Under the pieces are notes generated by a model. The model did no database searches, was not told the origin of the DNA, and saw only the letters and a program-made list of their open reading frames with translations. Made by a program: the position numbers and the translations under genes. Positions 33,005 to 41,657 of a stretch of DNA of 64,000 bases are shown here, one piece after another (the stretch's first letter is position 1; the number at the start of each line of letters is the position of its first letter). Origin of the DNA: Chitinophagaceae bacterium UBA1931 (lineage in GTDB: Bacteria; Bacteroidota; Bacteroidia; Chitinophagales; Chitinophagaceae). Where the stretch lies: positions 1-64,000 of the forward strand of contig DDFJ01000003.1 of the NCBI GenBank assembly GCA_002337125.1, given 5' to 3'.

Positions 33005-35167
33005 TTACTCAGCAGTTACAGGTTTGTTTAGCTTCCCGATCGCAGCTTCTTTCAAATCTGTTTGTTCAGCCTTTCTGAGTATCATATACAAATTGTAAGC
33101 AAAAAACAGGTGCGATACCCACATCAGGCTTCCGCCAATTGCTCTCCATAACCAATAAGGTGCCATATGTACAACCGTTTCAATAAATGGTTTTCCCTCC
33201 ATCCAAAGTTGCCCTCTGAGTGTACTGCCAATCATCAGTGGCACTGTATAAAATAACAAACCAATTAAAGCCAGCCAGAAATGCGCCCCGATTGTCAGTT
33301 GCGGTGCCTCCCTGCCGGTTATACGGGGCAGCACTGCATACATACCGGCCCAGACAAAAAAGCAGATTATACCATACATAGTGAGATGAGAATGCGCTAC
33401 TGTAAAGTCTGTGAAGTGCCATATCAAATTAGTACTTCGGAATGCTTCAGCAGTACCCTGAAGTGATCCCGTAAAATAAAACACAGTACCAACAAGAAAA
33501 AATGGAAGTGTATAACTGCCTGCAACTTTATGCCAGGCTCCATTAAAAGTCATAATAAAATTGGTCGTTCCTGCAGCAACGGGTATAACCATCCCCATAC
33601 TTCCTGCAATAGCTACGGTTTGTAACCACCATGGTATAGAACTGAATACAAAATGGTGTGTGCCTATAAGCGTATAAAATAAAATCTGTGTCCAGAATGC
33701 AAGTATGCCAAGACTGTACGAATAAATGGGTCTGTTCAATTGCTGGGGCAGCATATAATAAACAATCCCTAGCGTAAACAACATAAACCACATGCCTACT
33801 CCCTGGTGCATGTAATAACCCTGGATTATTGTTTCTCCCAAACCGTTTTGCCAGTAGGGTATGTAAGCAACTGCTGTAATGGTTAGCGCAAACATAATTG
33901 CAGAAACAATATACCAGTTTGAAATGTAGATTTCTTTTGTTTTTCGGCTGGCAATAGTTGCAATAAAATTGATCAGTGTAAGAAACAGGCCAATAGCAAA
34001 CAAAAGCATTACAGGCCATATATATTCACGGTATTCTCCACCACCATTGTTAATTCCTGCCATTAAACAAATTGTCCCGGAAATAACAGCAGCATTAATA
34101 AAATAAAGCGTATACCATCCCTTTCGTATACTTGCAATCGGTACATTACTTACCATAGGAACTATGTAATAACCCAGTCCCAGCATTCCTAATGATGCCC
34201 ACCCCCAGAAAACCGCATTTGTATGTACTGGGCGCAGCCGGCCAAAACTCAACCAACTTAAATGATCGGCATCAGGTGCAACGAATTTTATACCAACATA
34301 TTCTCCAATACTTGTTCCAAAAACTAACCAAAAAGCAGCACAAACAAAATACCATATAATCAACTTGGATAACTGTAGGTCAATTCCTGGTCTTTTTAAC
34401 GCCTTTTTTTTCTGCGTCACAAACGCTATTGCAGCTTTAGTATTTACATTGTTGATTAATCCTTTTTGATCAACAGCTTCTTTATCTCCTGTCAGTTCAT
34501 TGTTACTCAGCTCAAACTCTAATGCCGCTTTTCTTTTTTTTAATGCCTCCAGTGCTTCCGGGTCATTTATGGTTGCCAGGTAATCTGCAAATCTCTCTGC
34601 TTCCTCAATGTCCTGTTCAAGCTTTTGCTTTTTGGCCATTCCGGATAGTTTTACAATCATCAGGCCAATGCCGACAAGTATAGGAATCATAATAAGCGTA
34701 ATGGTGATAATCACACCACCCTCATTTAAAATACCCACTTTTGTTTCAGTGCTTTGTGCATACACATAATTGCCTCGTATCAAGGCAGTAAAAAATATCA
34801 GCAGGGCTATAAATTTCTTACCACCTCCTGGTCCTGTATAAGCGTGGTCTGTTATTTTTTCAATATGCTTACTCTCTAATAATTTTCCAATTTGTACATT
34901 GTCTAAATTTTGCAGCAGCTTGTCAAATCTTCTGTTACTCTCCCCAGCTTTCCATTTACTAATCCTGCTGTTTAACGCTTTAACCCTGATCAAAAGCACA
35001 AAGGCAGCCACTAACAAAAAAATTAAAATCAACAACAGCAGCAACAGGGTCATCCAGCTTCCTTTTATACCAGCACCAATTGTTGTCTGTGCACATAATT
35101 GTGCAGGAAAAACAATAGCTGCTGCCATCAGGATCATGATTGTTATGTTTCCGAAGTAGAATCTCAT
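33005..35167 (-). CDS. ccoN: cbb3-type cytochrome c oxidase catalytic subunit CcoN with long N-terminal extension
   Basis: A 720-residue protein. From about residue 265 it is a haem-copper oxidase subunit I of the cbb3 type: low-spin haem ligand in RPVHTNAVFWGW (near 312), CuB ligands in YMHQGVGMWF (near 453) and GTHHFVF (near 504), and the haem His pair region AHSHLTMYG (near 591). The N-terminal 265 residues are additional and consist of two similar units, each a hydrophobic segment ending in CAQ/YAQ, a membrane helix and a charged helical stretch (about 1-95 and 112-255). The extension is not part of the classical subunit. It is encoded 46 bp after the Rrf2 regulator. Confidence 0.88.
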   Translation of the reverse strand: MRFYFGNITIMILMAAAIVFPAQLCAQTTIGAGIKGSWMTLLLLLLILIFLLVAAFVLLIRVKALNSRISKWKAGESNRRFDKLLQNLDNVQIGKLLESKHIEKITDHAYTGPGGGKKFIALLIFFTALIRGNYVYAQSTETKVGILNEGGVIITITLIMIPILVGIGLMIVKLSGMAKKQKLEQDIEEAERFADYLATINDPEALEALKKRKAALEFELSNNELTGDKEAVDQKGLINNVNTKAAIAFVTQKKKALKRPGIDLQLSKLIIWYFVCAAFWLVFGTSIGEYVGIKFVAPDADHLSWLSFGRLRPVHTNAVFWGWASLGMLGLGYYIVPMVSNVPIASIRKGWYTLYFINAAVISGTICLMAGINNGGGEYREYIWPVMLLFAIGLFLTLINFIATIASRKTKEIYISNWYIVSAIMFALTITAVAYIPYWQNGLGETIIQGYYMHQGVGMWFMLFTLGIVYYMLPQQLNRPIYSYSLGILAFWTQILFYTLIGTHHFVFSSIPWWLQTVAIAGSMGMVIPVAAGTTNFIMTFNGAWHKVAGSYTLPFFLVGTVFYFTGSLQGTAEAFRSTNLIWHFTDFTVAHSHLTMYGIICFFVWAGMYAVLPRITGREAPQLTIGAHFWLALIGLLFYTVPLMIGSTLRGQLWMEGKPFIETVVHMAPYWLWRAIGGSLMWVSHLFFAYNLYMILRKAEQTDLKEAAIGKLNKPVTAE

Positions 35168-35213
35168 AATTAATAATTTAAGACCTTTTACTCTTTTATT
35201 ATTGAAAAAAAAA

Positions 35214-35645
35214 TTACCTCTTCAAATAACGTTCTCCAAGCTCTAATGCAGCAGGGTACTCACCTAGTGTTGTTGATTGCATCATTGTTTTTATCTGTTT
35301 ACGTACTTGTGCAAATTGGTCATGTATCGGACAGGGATTCTTTGCAGAACAGCTTTTTAAGCCAAGACCACAACCTGTAAATAATTTATCGCCGTCAATG
35401 GCATATACTATTTCAGCGAGATTTGTCTTCAGTCCTTTCTTATCCAGGTAAAAGCCACCTGAAGGCCCTTTAGCAGATTGTACTAAGCCCTTTCTTGCCA
35501 GATCCTGTAATATTTTAGCAATAAAAGGCTCTGGCGAGTCAATAGCCCTGGCAATATCACGTACTCCTACCCGTTCAGTTGCTACTGATTTTTGTGCAAC
35601 AAAAAGTAAAGCCTTTATTCCGTATTCGCAGGTTTTAGATACCAT
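35214..35645 (-). CDS. Rrf2-family regulator with three-cysteine cluster motif
   Basis: A 143-residue protein; the ATG at 35645 gives the usual MVSKTCEYGIKALLF opening, although an ATG seven codons upstream is possible. The winged helix is followed by the family motif KGPSGGFYL (about 60-67). C92, C99 and C105 (C-x6-C-x5-C) in GCGLGLKSCSAKNPC are placed like the Fe-S ligands of IscR/NsrR/RsrR-type members. It likely senses Fe-S status, NO or redox state. Being first in the oxidase-globin-ferredoxin operon, and with an inverted repeat 43 bp upstream, it probably controls that operon and itself. Confidence 0.9.
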   Translation of the reverse strand: MVSKTCEYGIKALLFVAQKSVATERVGVRDIARAIDSPEPFIAKILQDLARKGLVQSAKGPSGGFYLDKKGLKTNLAEIVYAIDGDKLFTGCGLGLKSCSAKNPCPIHDQFAQVRKQIKTMMQSTTLGEYPAALELGERYLKR

Positions 35646-35687
35646 ATACTGTTGAATGCAATGCAAATATAGAAAAGCATTTTAAAT

Positions 35688-35707
35688 AAAAGACTTTTTT
35701 GTCTTTT
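35688..35707. promoter_or_regulatory. Candidate Rrf2 operator
   Basis: AAAAGAC and GTCTTTT form a perfect 7-bp inverted repeat with a 6-nt T spacer, 43 bp upstream of the Rrf2 ATG on the minus strand. Position and symmetry suit an autoregulatory dimer site. No second copy was noticed in the window. Confidence 0.5.
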
Positions 35708-35792
35708 TTTAAGTTTAATAAAAAAACGAAAAAATACAGGTAACAATTATTTCTTTCCCAAGATACCGTAAACAATCATTATTCATCAACAT

Positions 35793-35824
35793 AAAAAGGC
35801 AACCAGTTGTATGGTTGCCTTTTT
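35793..35824 (-). terminator. Bidirectional rho-independent terminator
   Basis: Perfect 13-bp inverted repeat (AAAAAGGCAACCA and its complement) with a 6-nt loop; symmetric A and T tracts allow use from both strands. It lies about 185 bp past the GH2 stop and would end the second glycan locus before the Rrf2 promoter. Confidence 0.8.
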
Positions 35825-35850
35825 ATAATATTTTCGGTATGACTATCGAC

Positions 35851-35959
35851 ACTTCAAATTTACAACTGCAAATGTCATTAAGCTTTTGAAACTCGATTAT
35901 AAAAAATACTCCTTCCAAAGGGAAGGGGTATTTTTTGAAATATTATTTTCCGGAATATT
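35851..35959. repeat. Dispersed intergenic repeat R2, copy B
   Basis: Second copy of the 29810-29919 repeat, same orientation. Its hairpin is CTCCTTCC with GGAAGGGG, paired despite differing from copy A. It lies immediately 3' of the GH2 gene. The two R2 copies bracket the oxidase operon. Confidence 0.7.
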
Positions 35960-36008
35960 TTAAAATAAAAATAATACAGCATTAAAACGGGCAAAAGCGT
36001 TATACTCG

Positions 36009-38024
36009 TTAATATTGTTTTTGCGTAGCAATAAATCCATATGGCCGCACAACTGTAATAATAGCTTTAGAACCAACACTTGCATTCACTTCAACAAGAA
36101 CAGTTTGACCAGGTTTTATTTCCGGAATATCATAAGATTTTGTAGTGGCATAATTATCTGTCTCGTTGCTTACATATAGCTTATATCCTCTTACAGTATG
36201 CTGAGGCAATCCGATATTACCAATCAGTTTTACATACATTTTTCCCTTGTTGCCCTGCACAAAACCCATCAGCTCCACCGGCGATGAATATTCCCGTAAT
36301 ATTTTCATCGAAGGTTTGGGATTCCCATGCATATCATAAACTCCGTGAACTCTTCTCCTGTATTTATTTTCCTCTGTAGTTCCCGGGTAATGTGTTCTGT
36401 AATCAGTAAGATCAAAATAGATAGCTCCGTCAAGATAAGGCTTCGATTCATAGATAGCCATGTGATAAATAATATCTTCTATCCTGCGTTCATCACCACC
36501 TTTAAAATTAGGTTCGCAAAGTCCGAATTCCGAAATAAAAAATGGTTTATCTGGGTAACTGAGATGAACACTGTCAATATAATTACCGATACTTCCCTGC
36601 GAAACAGGCCACCAGCTTCCGCCATACTCGTTCATCATCAGATAATCACCTTCATTGGCAGCATCCGGAACAAAGTCAGGGCGGTTAAAAAAACTTTGCG
36701 TTAATGTATTACTAACGTAGGCTGTTGATCGTGAAGAATCAAGACTTCTTGAATAAGAAAGCAGATAACTGATCATTGCTTTCATATCGTTATCTCTGGC
36801 ACGCAATTCATTACCTACACCCCATGAAAAAATGCTGGGATGATTATACAGGGTATTGATCATCGTTGCCAGTTGTTTTCCTGCAATTTCCCGGATAGTA
36901 TCATTGGCAGGTGTCTCTGGCCCCCACAGCGGCACTTCCTGCTGTACAAGAATTCCGTTCCGGTCACAAAAATCATAAAATACATCACCCTGCTGAAAAT
37001 GCTGACGGCTGAAAATACAATTCACCTGTTTCATCAGTTTTCCCATGGCAATGATCAGTGAATCGCTTTCAGCAAATCCGAAATCAGGATTGGAACCGGC
37101 TGTCCACTCCACTCCCATCAGTTTTATTCTTTCACCATTCAAATAGGTTTGCCCGTTAATAAATTTAAATTCCCTGAAACCAATATTAGAGGCAACCATA
37201 TCCACCGCTTTTTTCTTTTTAAGAACAGTCACTTTCACTTTATACAAATTGGGAAAATCAAAATGCCAGGGATGAATCTCTTTAAGTAATACATCTGTTA
37301 TGGCTTCATGGTTCACCCATCTTGGCTGTAACACTTTTTGATAAACAATGTTGTTCGTTACCTGGTTTTCTTCCTGCACCTGTATCTCCAGCTGAATATC
37401 TTCCTGCTTTTCAAATCCTATTTTTATATTGAGTTTACCTTCATTCGTTGCTGTTAAAAGAACGGGAGTAACATGTATATAGGCAGCAGAAGGCTTTTCG
37501 CTTACAATTAATTTTACTGGTCTGACTATTCCTCCATCATTGGGCCAGTCAAATGAAGTCCCAAAAGGAACTTTATGTTGATTATATGCATTGTTTACAG
37601 CAACAGTAATAATATTTTCCTTTCCATACAAAAGCTTACCGTTAAGATTTATCGTGAATTTATTAAAACCGTCACCCGTATTTTCAAAAACTTTTACTCC
37701 ATTTAGAAATACAACGGAAGTATGGTTAACAGCCCCAAACTCCAAGAGTACATTTTGTGCCTTCCTGTTAGAAGGAATAAACAGTTTACGTTGATACCAA
37801 CCCCAACCGTAATGGTTTTGACTTTTATCTTCAATATTCCAGGTATGAGGCAAACGAACTTCTTTTGCACCATCTAATATGTTAAGATACCATTGATCAG
37901 CCATACCTTTCCCTGCCAAATCAATCTTAAATTTCCACTGATCGTTCAGTTGGATTGTATCTCGTTGGCCAAATAGAACAGTAGAAAAGAGTATACCTAA
38001 TAAAATAAAAAAAAAATACTTCAT
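36009..38024 (-). CDS. Secreted GH2 beta-galactosidase/glucuronidase-like enzyme
   Basis: A 671-residue protein. The ATG at 38024 starts a good signal peptide (MKYFFFILLGILFSTVLFGQ); an in-frame GTG 11 codons upstream is less likely. Jelly-roll domain (about 22-185; LPHTWNIEDK and GWYQRKLFIP), Ig-like domain (about 190-290) and TIM barrel follow. The acid/base is E406 in GVGNELRA and the nucleophile about E499 in FISEFGLCEPN. It should release a beta-linked terminal sugar; next to a GlcNAc-6-sulfatase-like gene and a GH18 gene, galactose is a reasonable guess. It is the last gene of the sigma/FecR-controlled locus, 203 bp after the sulfatase. Confidence 0.88.
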   Translation of the reverse strand: MKYFFFILLGILFSTVLFGQRDTIQLNDQWKFKIDLAGKGMADQWYLNILDGAKEVRLPHTWNIEDKSQNHYGWGWYQRKLFIPSNRKAQNVLLEFGAVNHTSVVFLNGVKVFENTGDGFNKFTINLNGKLLYGKENIITVAVNNAYNQHKVPFGTSFDWPNDGGIVRPVKLIVSEKPSAAYIHVTPVLLTATNEGKLNIKIGFEKQEDIQLEIQVQEENQVTNNIVYQKVLQPRWVNHEAITDVLLKEIHPWHFDFPNLYKVKVTVLKKKKAVDMVASNIGFREFKFINGQTYLNGERIKLMGVEWTAGSNPDFGFAESDSLIIAMGKLMKQVNCIFSRQHFQQGDVFYDFCDRNGILVQQEVPLWGPETPANDTIREIAGKQLATMINTLYNHPSIFSWGVGNELRARDNDMKAMISYLLSYSRSLDSSRSTAYVSNTLTQSFFNRPDFVPDAANEGDYLMMNEYGGSWWPVSQGSIGNYIDSVHLSYPDKPFFISEFGLCEPNFKGGDERRIEDIIYHMAIYESKPYLDGAIYFDLTDYRTHYPGTTEENKYRRRVHGVYDMHGNPKPSMKILREYSSPVELMGFVQGNKGKMYVKLIGNIGLPQHTVRGYKLYVSNETDNYATTKSYDIPEIKPGQTVLVEVNASVGSKAIITVVRPYGFIATQKQY

Positions 38025-38227
38025 AATATGTTTTTTTTGAAAATTATTTTTAATCACGGTTAATAGATATTATTAACATCAGAACAAATTATCCTCTGAG
38101 CTAAAACACTTTCTGAGTCAATAAATAAAAAACAATCACTGGCTTAATTTTAATTGACATATAACTTTATATTTTTTCTGGATAAATTTCAATCACTTTA
38201 CGATTGCTAAATAACTTATAAATCCGT

Positions 38228-39754
38228 TTACTGCTGAAGAAGAATTGCAGCTGCATCTTTGTCATCGTATAATCTGATCAGATCATTCAACTCTTTTTTC
38301 AACTGCTGCGTAATTTTTTCATATCCTTTTTTACCAAATAAATTATTCATTTCAGAAGGATCTTTTTCCAGATCATACAACTCCCAGCAGTTAACCCTTG
38401 TATAAAACCGAATGAGTTTATATCTTTTCGTACGGATACCGAAATGTGGAGACACTGCATGTTCTCCATTTTCATAATAATGATAATAAATAGTCTGCCT
38501 GCCTTTTACTTTGTTACTTTTTAACAAGGGCAAAATAGATATCCCTTGCATATCAGCAGGTACAGGAACACCTGCAGCTTCAAGTAAGGTTGGAGCAATA
38601 TCAAGGTTCATCACCATTTCGTTATTCGTTGTTCCAGGCTTTATCAAAGCCGGGTAACGCATCAGGAATGGTGTACGACATGATTCTTCATACATCCATC
38701 GTTTATCAAACCAGCCATGTTCACCCATATAAAAACCTTGGTCTGACACATAAATAACTATCGTATTCTGAGTCAGCTGATGCGCATCTAAGTAATCCAA
38801 TGTTCGCCCGATATTACGATCTAATGATACAGCAGTGCTCATATAATCACGCATGTAACGCTGAAACTTCCATTCAGTCAGCGCATTTCCCGTTAACTTT
38901 CTTTGCTGAAGATCCTTGTAGATGGGTTGGTAATAGGCATCAAATGCAGCCCTTTGCTGCACAGTCATTCGGCTGATGGTTCCTTCCTTGCTTTCTTCCT
39001 GTTCATTTTCAAACATTTTCAGATCATAACCCATACGAAGAGTTTTTGCAATTGTCATATCCTGAACAGCAGCAGCTTGCCTGCCGTTATAGTTATCATA
39101 GAAATTTGGAGGAAGTGCAAATTGGATGTTATCGAATCTTCCAAGATCACCCAGATCAGGAATCCATGTACGATGTGTTGCTTTGTGTCCAATGACAATA
39201 CAAAATGGTTTGGACGTATCTCTGCTATTTAACCAATTCTCAGCTTCATCTTCAATGAGGCTGGTAGCATACCCTTCCATTCTGTTTTTGGAACTATCCA
39301 TTCCAATAAAGTCAGGGTTGTAATACTGTCCTTGCCCTGGCAGTATTTTCCAGAAACTGAATCCTTGTGGTTTCGTTTCCAAATGCCATTTACCAATCCA
39401 CGCCGTTTGATAGCCCGCTCTTCCAAGTTCTTTGATAAACGTATTTTGCGAACCATCAAAGAAAGAATGTTCATTGTCTTTAAAGCCGTTTTTATGGCTG
39501 TATTTACCGGTTAAGATAACGGCTCTGCTTGGTCCGCAAATTGAATTTGTTACATACGCCTTGTTAAAGACAACTCCTTCTTTGGCAATGCGATCAATAT
39601 TGGGACTTGCATTAAGCTTATTTCCATATGCCCCGATTGTTTGAAATGCATGATCGTCCGACACAATAATCACAATATTGGGTTTTGATTGAGCAAAAAG
39701 ATTTGCTATAAACAAAAACAGCAATGAAAAAACAATAAAGTTCTTTTTATACAT
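38228..39754 (-). CDS. Secreted N-acetylglucosamine-6-sulfatase-like S1 sulfatase
   Basis: A 508-residue sulfatase with a signal peptide (1-21). Metal ligands D33/D34 are in VSDDHAFQTIG, the formylglycine precursor is C73 in CGPSR, GKWHLETKPQGF follows, and the late motif VSDQGFYMGEHGWFDKRWMY is characteristic of GlcNAc-6-O-sulfatase-like enzymes of Bacteroidota. That suggests removal of 6-sulfate from GlcNAc in mucin-, keratan- or heparan-type glycans. It belongs to the second locus (SusC/SusD, GH18, GH2) and differs clearly from the four sulfatases of the first. Confidence 0.9.
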   Translation of the reverse strand: MYKKNFIVFSLLFLFIANLFAQSKPNIVIIVSDDHAFQTIGAYGNKLNASPNIDRIAKEGVVFNKAYVTNSICGPSRAVILTGKYSHKNGFKDNEHSFFDGSQNTFIKELGRAGYQTAWIGKWHLETKPQGFSFWKILPGQGQYYNPDFIGMDSSKNRMEGYATSLIEDEAENWLNSRDTSKPFCIVIGHKATHRTWIPDLGDLGRFDNIQFALPPNFYDNYNGRQAAAVQDMTIAKTLRMGYDLKMFENEQEESKEGTISRMTVQQRAAFDAYYQPIYKDLQQRKLTGNALTEWKFQRYMRDYMSTAVSLDRNIGRTLDYLDAHQLTQNTIVIYVSDQGFYMGEHGWFDKRWMYEESCRTPFLMRYPALIKPGTTNNEMVMNLDIAPTLLEAAGVPVPADMQGISILPLLKSNKVKGRQTIYYHYYENGEHAVSPHFGIRTKRYKLIRFYTRVNCWELYDLEKDPSEMNNLFGKKGYEKITQQLKKELNDLIRLYDDKDAAAILLQQ

Positions 39755-39927
39755 AATGTTCTTTTTTTCTTCGTGAATGATTCCTACTTATTCCAATTCA
39801 AATCAAAATTGCATATTTTCAAAAATTCAATGAAACATACAATTGGCAGTAAATACAACAACAATAATAATAGCTAAAACAAGTTTGTTGATTCAGATAA
39901 TAAGTAAATACTTAATATTTTATTAAA

Positions 39928-41202
39928 TCATTTCAACAAATTATTACCAATAGTTGTGAGTAAAGGATTTGGATCAGAAGCACCTGAAATAAATCCTCTT
40001 GACAACTCCCATATCATTGCTCCTTTTAACCCATTTGCTTTTATGTATTTACATTTTTCAATGATGGCCATTTCATTATCATAAGTAATCATTTCTCTGG
40101 TTGTTGTATTTACTAGGTATGGCTGCCTGCATTCATCATTCCAGAAATAGACAAAGCCGTTAGAAGGCATGTTTTTAATATACTGATTATAAAGTGCCGT
40201 ATAAGACTTATCCGTTCCATTACCATTTGATTTTGCTTCGCCAAGCTGCGAATAGTTGCTGAAGACCCATCCAAAAAAAGGAACACCAATTACAATCTGT
40301 AAAGGGTTCAAAGAGCGTGTGTTTTTTAGATAGTCAACAGTTGTTGAAATGGCAGAGGTTGCGCCAGCGCCTGCACTTGTATAAATCGGACTGTTAAAGC
40401 TGAACTTTGTTGTCCAGCTGGTGGCAAATTCATAAGTCATTGGAGAAAACCAGTTACAGCATTTTGCTAGTGTCGGAAAATCGAAATATTTTCCCGCCCA
40501 ATCTCCGGTAGGAACAGCCATCGTGATAAGCATATCTTTCTTTGACAAAATAGGTGATTGTACAAATGCAACCCTGAGCTCCTGCGCAAAATTTGTAATT
40601 CCTAACCCATCACTTGGAGAAGCCGGGTATTCATAATCCAGATTAACGCCGTCATAAGAACGCTCTTCGCAAAGTTTTACAAGATTGCTTATAAATTGTT
40701 TACGTAACTGTTCACTGGCAAATATTGCAGCAAGATCCCTTGCATTCTGGCCCGTTCCACCAGCAACACCAACCAATACTTTTACATTTAAAGCATTAGC
40801 TCTGGCTATCAACTTATCTCCATACGCTAAATGTGTTTTGTTGGCTAGTGTTGAATATAAACTATAAGCAGCCGTTTCATAAGCAGCATCTCCATAAGTA
40901 AGTGCAGGATCCGAAGCAGAAGCTGGCCGCAAAAAAGAAAACACAATATGTGTTACATTGGAGTAATCAATATCCTCCCACGAATAACTATACCATTTAG
41001 AAGGAGTTAAATATGCCTCTGTAACTTTCGAACTATTCAATGAAATATAATTCGAATCCTTTGGCAGTACATGCACAACTTGTTGAGGTTGCGGGTTTGG
41101 CGACGCAAATGCCTTCGATTTAGAACAACCTCCCGACAAAAAAACCAATAATACGATTACAGGCAAACAATATCCTGCTTTTATTGACTCCTTTCTTTTC
41201 AT
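39928..41202 (-). CDS. GH18-family lipoprotein (chitinase/endo-N-acetylglucosaminidase-like)
   Basis: A 424-residue lipoprotein with a lipobox (FLSGGC, Cys26). The GH18 barrel is clear: VKVLVGVAGGTG for the SxGG strand and the catalytic DGVNLDYEYP with the acid Glu near residue 190. GAMIWELSRGF closes the barrel. GH18 enzymes cleave after beta-GlcNAc (chitin, N-glycan core or keratan sulfate) by substrate assistance. It directly follows SusD, so it is probably a surface endo-enzyme that makes oligosaccharides for import. Which substrate is uncertain; the neighbouring 6-sulfatase and GH2 argue against plain chitin. Confidence 0.87.
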   Translation of the reverse strand: MKRKESIKAGYCLPVIVLLVFLSGGCSKSKAFASPNPQPQQVVHVLPKDSNYISLNSSKVTEAYLTPSKWYSYSWEDIDYSNVTHIVFSFLRPASASDPALTYGDAAYETAAYSLYSTLANKTHLAYGDKLIARANALNVKVLVGVAGGTGQNARDLAAIFASEQLRKQFISNLVKLCEERSYDGVNLDYEYPASPSDGLGITNFAQELRVAFVQSPILSKKDMLITMAVPTGDWAGKYFDFPTLAKCCNWFSPMTYEFATSWTTKFSFNSPIYTSAGAGATSAISTTVDYLKNTRSLNPLQIVIGVPFFGWVFSNYSQLGEAKSNGNGTDKSYTALYNQYIKNMPSNGFVYFWNDECRQPYLVNTTTREMITYDNEMAIIEKCKYIKANGLKGAMIWELSRGFISGASDPNPLLTTIGNNLLK

Positions 41203-41549
41203 GTCTTGTTGTGGTTTTTATGATGATACCTCTGCATTATGAAAAATAAAATAAATTACAATAATTACTTACAGATCAACAGGCAGGTTCCGGCTTTGAA
41301 ACATAATTATGATGAAATAAAATTCATAACTATTCTTTGAATTAGCTATTTACTTGTAATGCCCTGTATCCGCTCAGCTTAACCTTAATCATTGCACAAC
41401 TTATTTCTTAACATTGAATTGCCCATTATTCCTGACAATAGTTGCGTAATGAAGGCATTCTCATCTTTCACACAAAAGAGCCCCTTTATAATTTCTAAAT
41501 CATAGCACTACATAAATTATCCATCAGAAGACGATTAATCTTTTTAATT

Positions 41550-41646
41550 TTTTGGGTGCATTCAAATTTCCCGGCAGCTTCCATCAACTTCAAGATTTTT
41601 ATAAAAGAAGATTTCGATGCCGTAAAAAAACTGAACGCACCCAAAA
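41550..41646. repeat. 97-bp imperfect inverted-repeat structure
   Basis: TTTTGGGTGCATTCA (41550-41564) and TGAACGCACCCAAAA (41632-41646) are complementary at 14 of 15 bases. A second inner pair is CGGCA (41572-41576) with TGCCG (near 41617-41621). It lies 11 bp past the SusD stop in the 455-bp gap before the GH18 gene. No T tract follows on either strand, so it is not a standard terminator; an mRNA 3' stabiliser, small RNA or miniature element are options. The rest of the gap shows nothing recognisable. Confidence 0.6.
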
Positions 41647-41657
41647 TCATTGTTTAA

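Noticed and set aside
33543..34019. 158-codon alternative frame within ccoN
   Set aside because: It overlaps the conserved haem/copper ligand region in another frame and has no family features.
33005..35167. Nitric oxide reductase NorB instead of CcoN
   Set aside because: The CuB region reads MHQGVGMWF and lacks the NorB glutamate motif; the partner protein is CcoO-like with CVACHTQQVRN.
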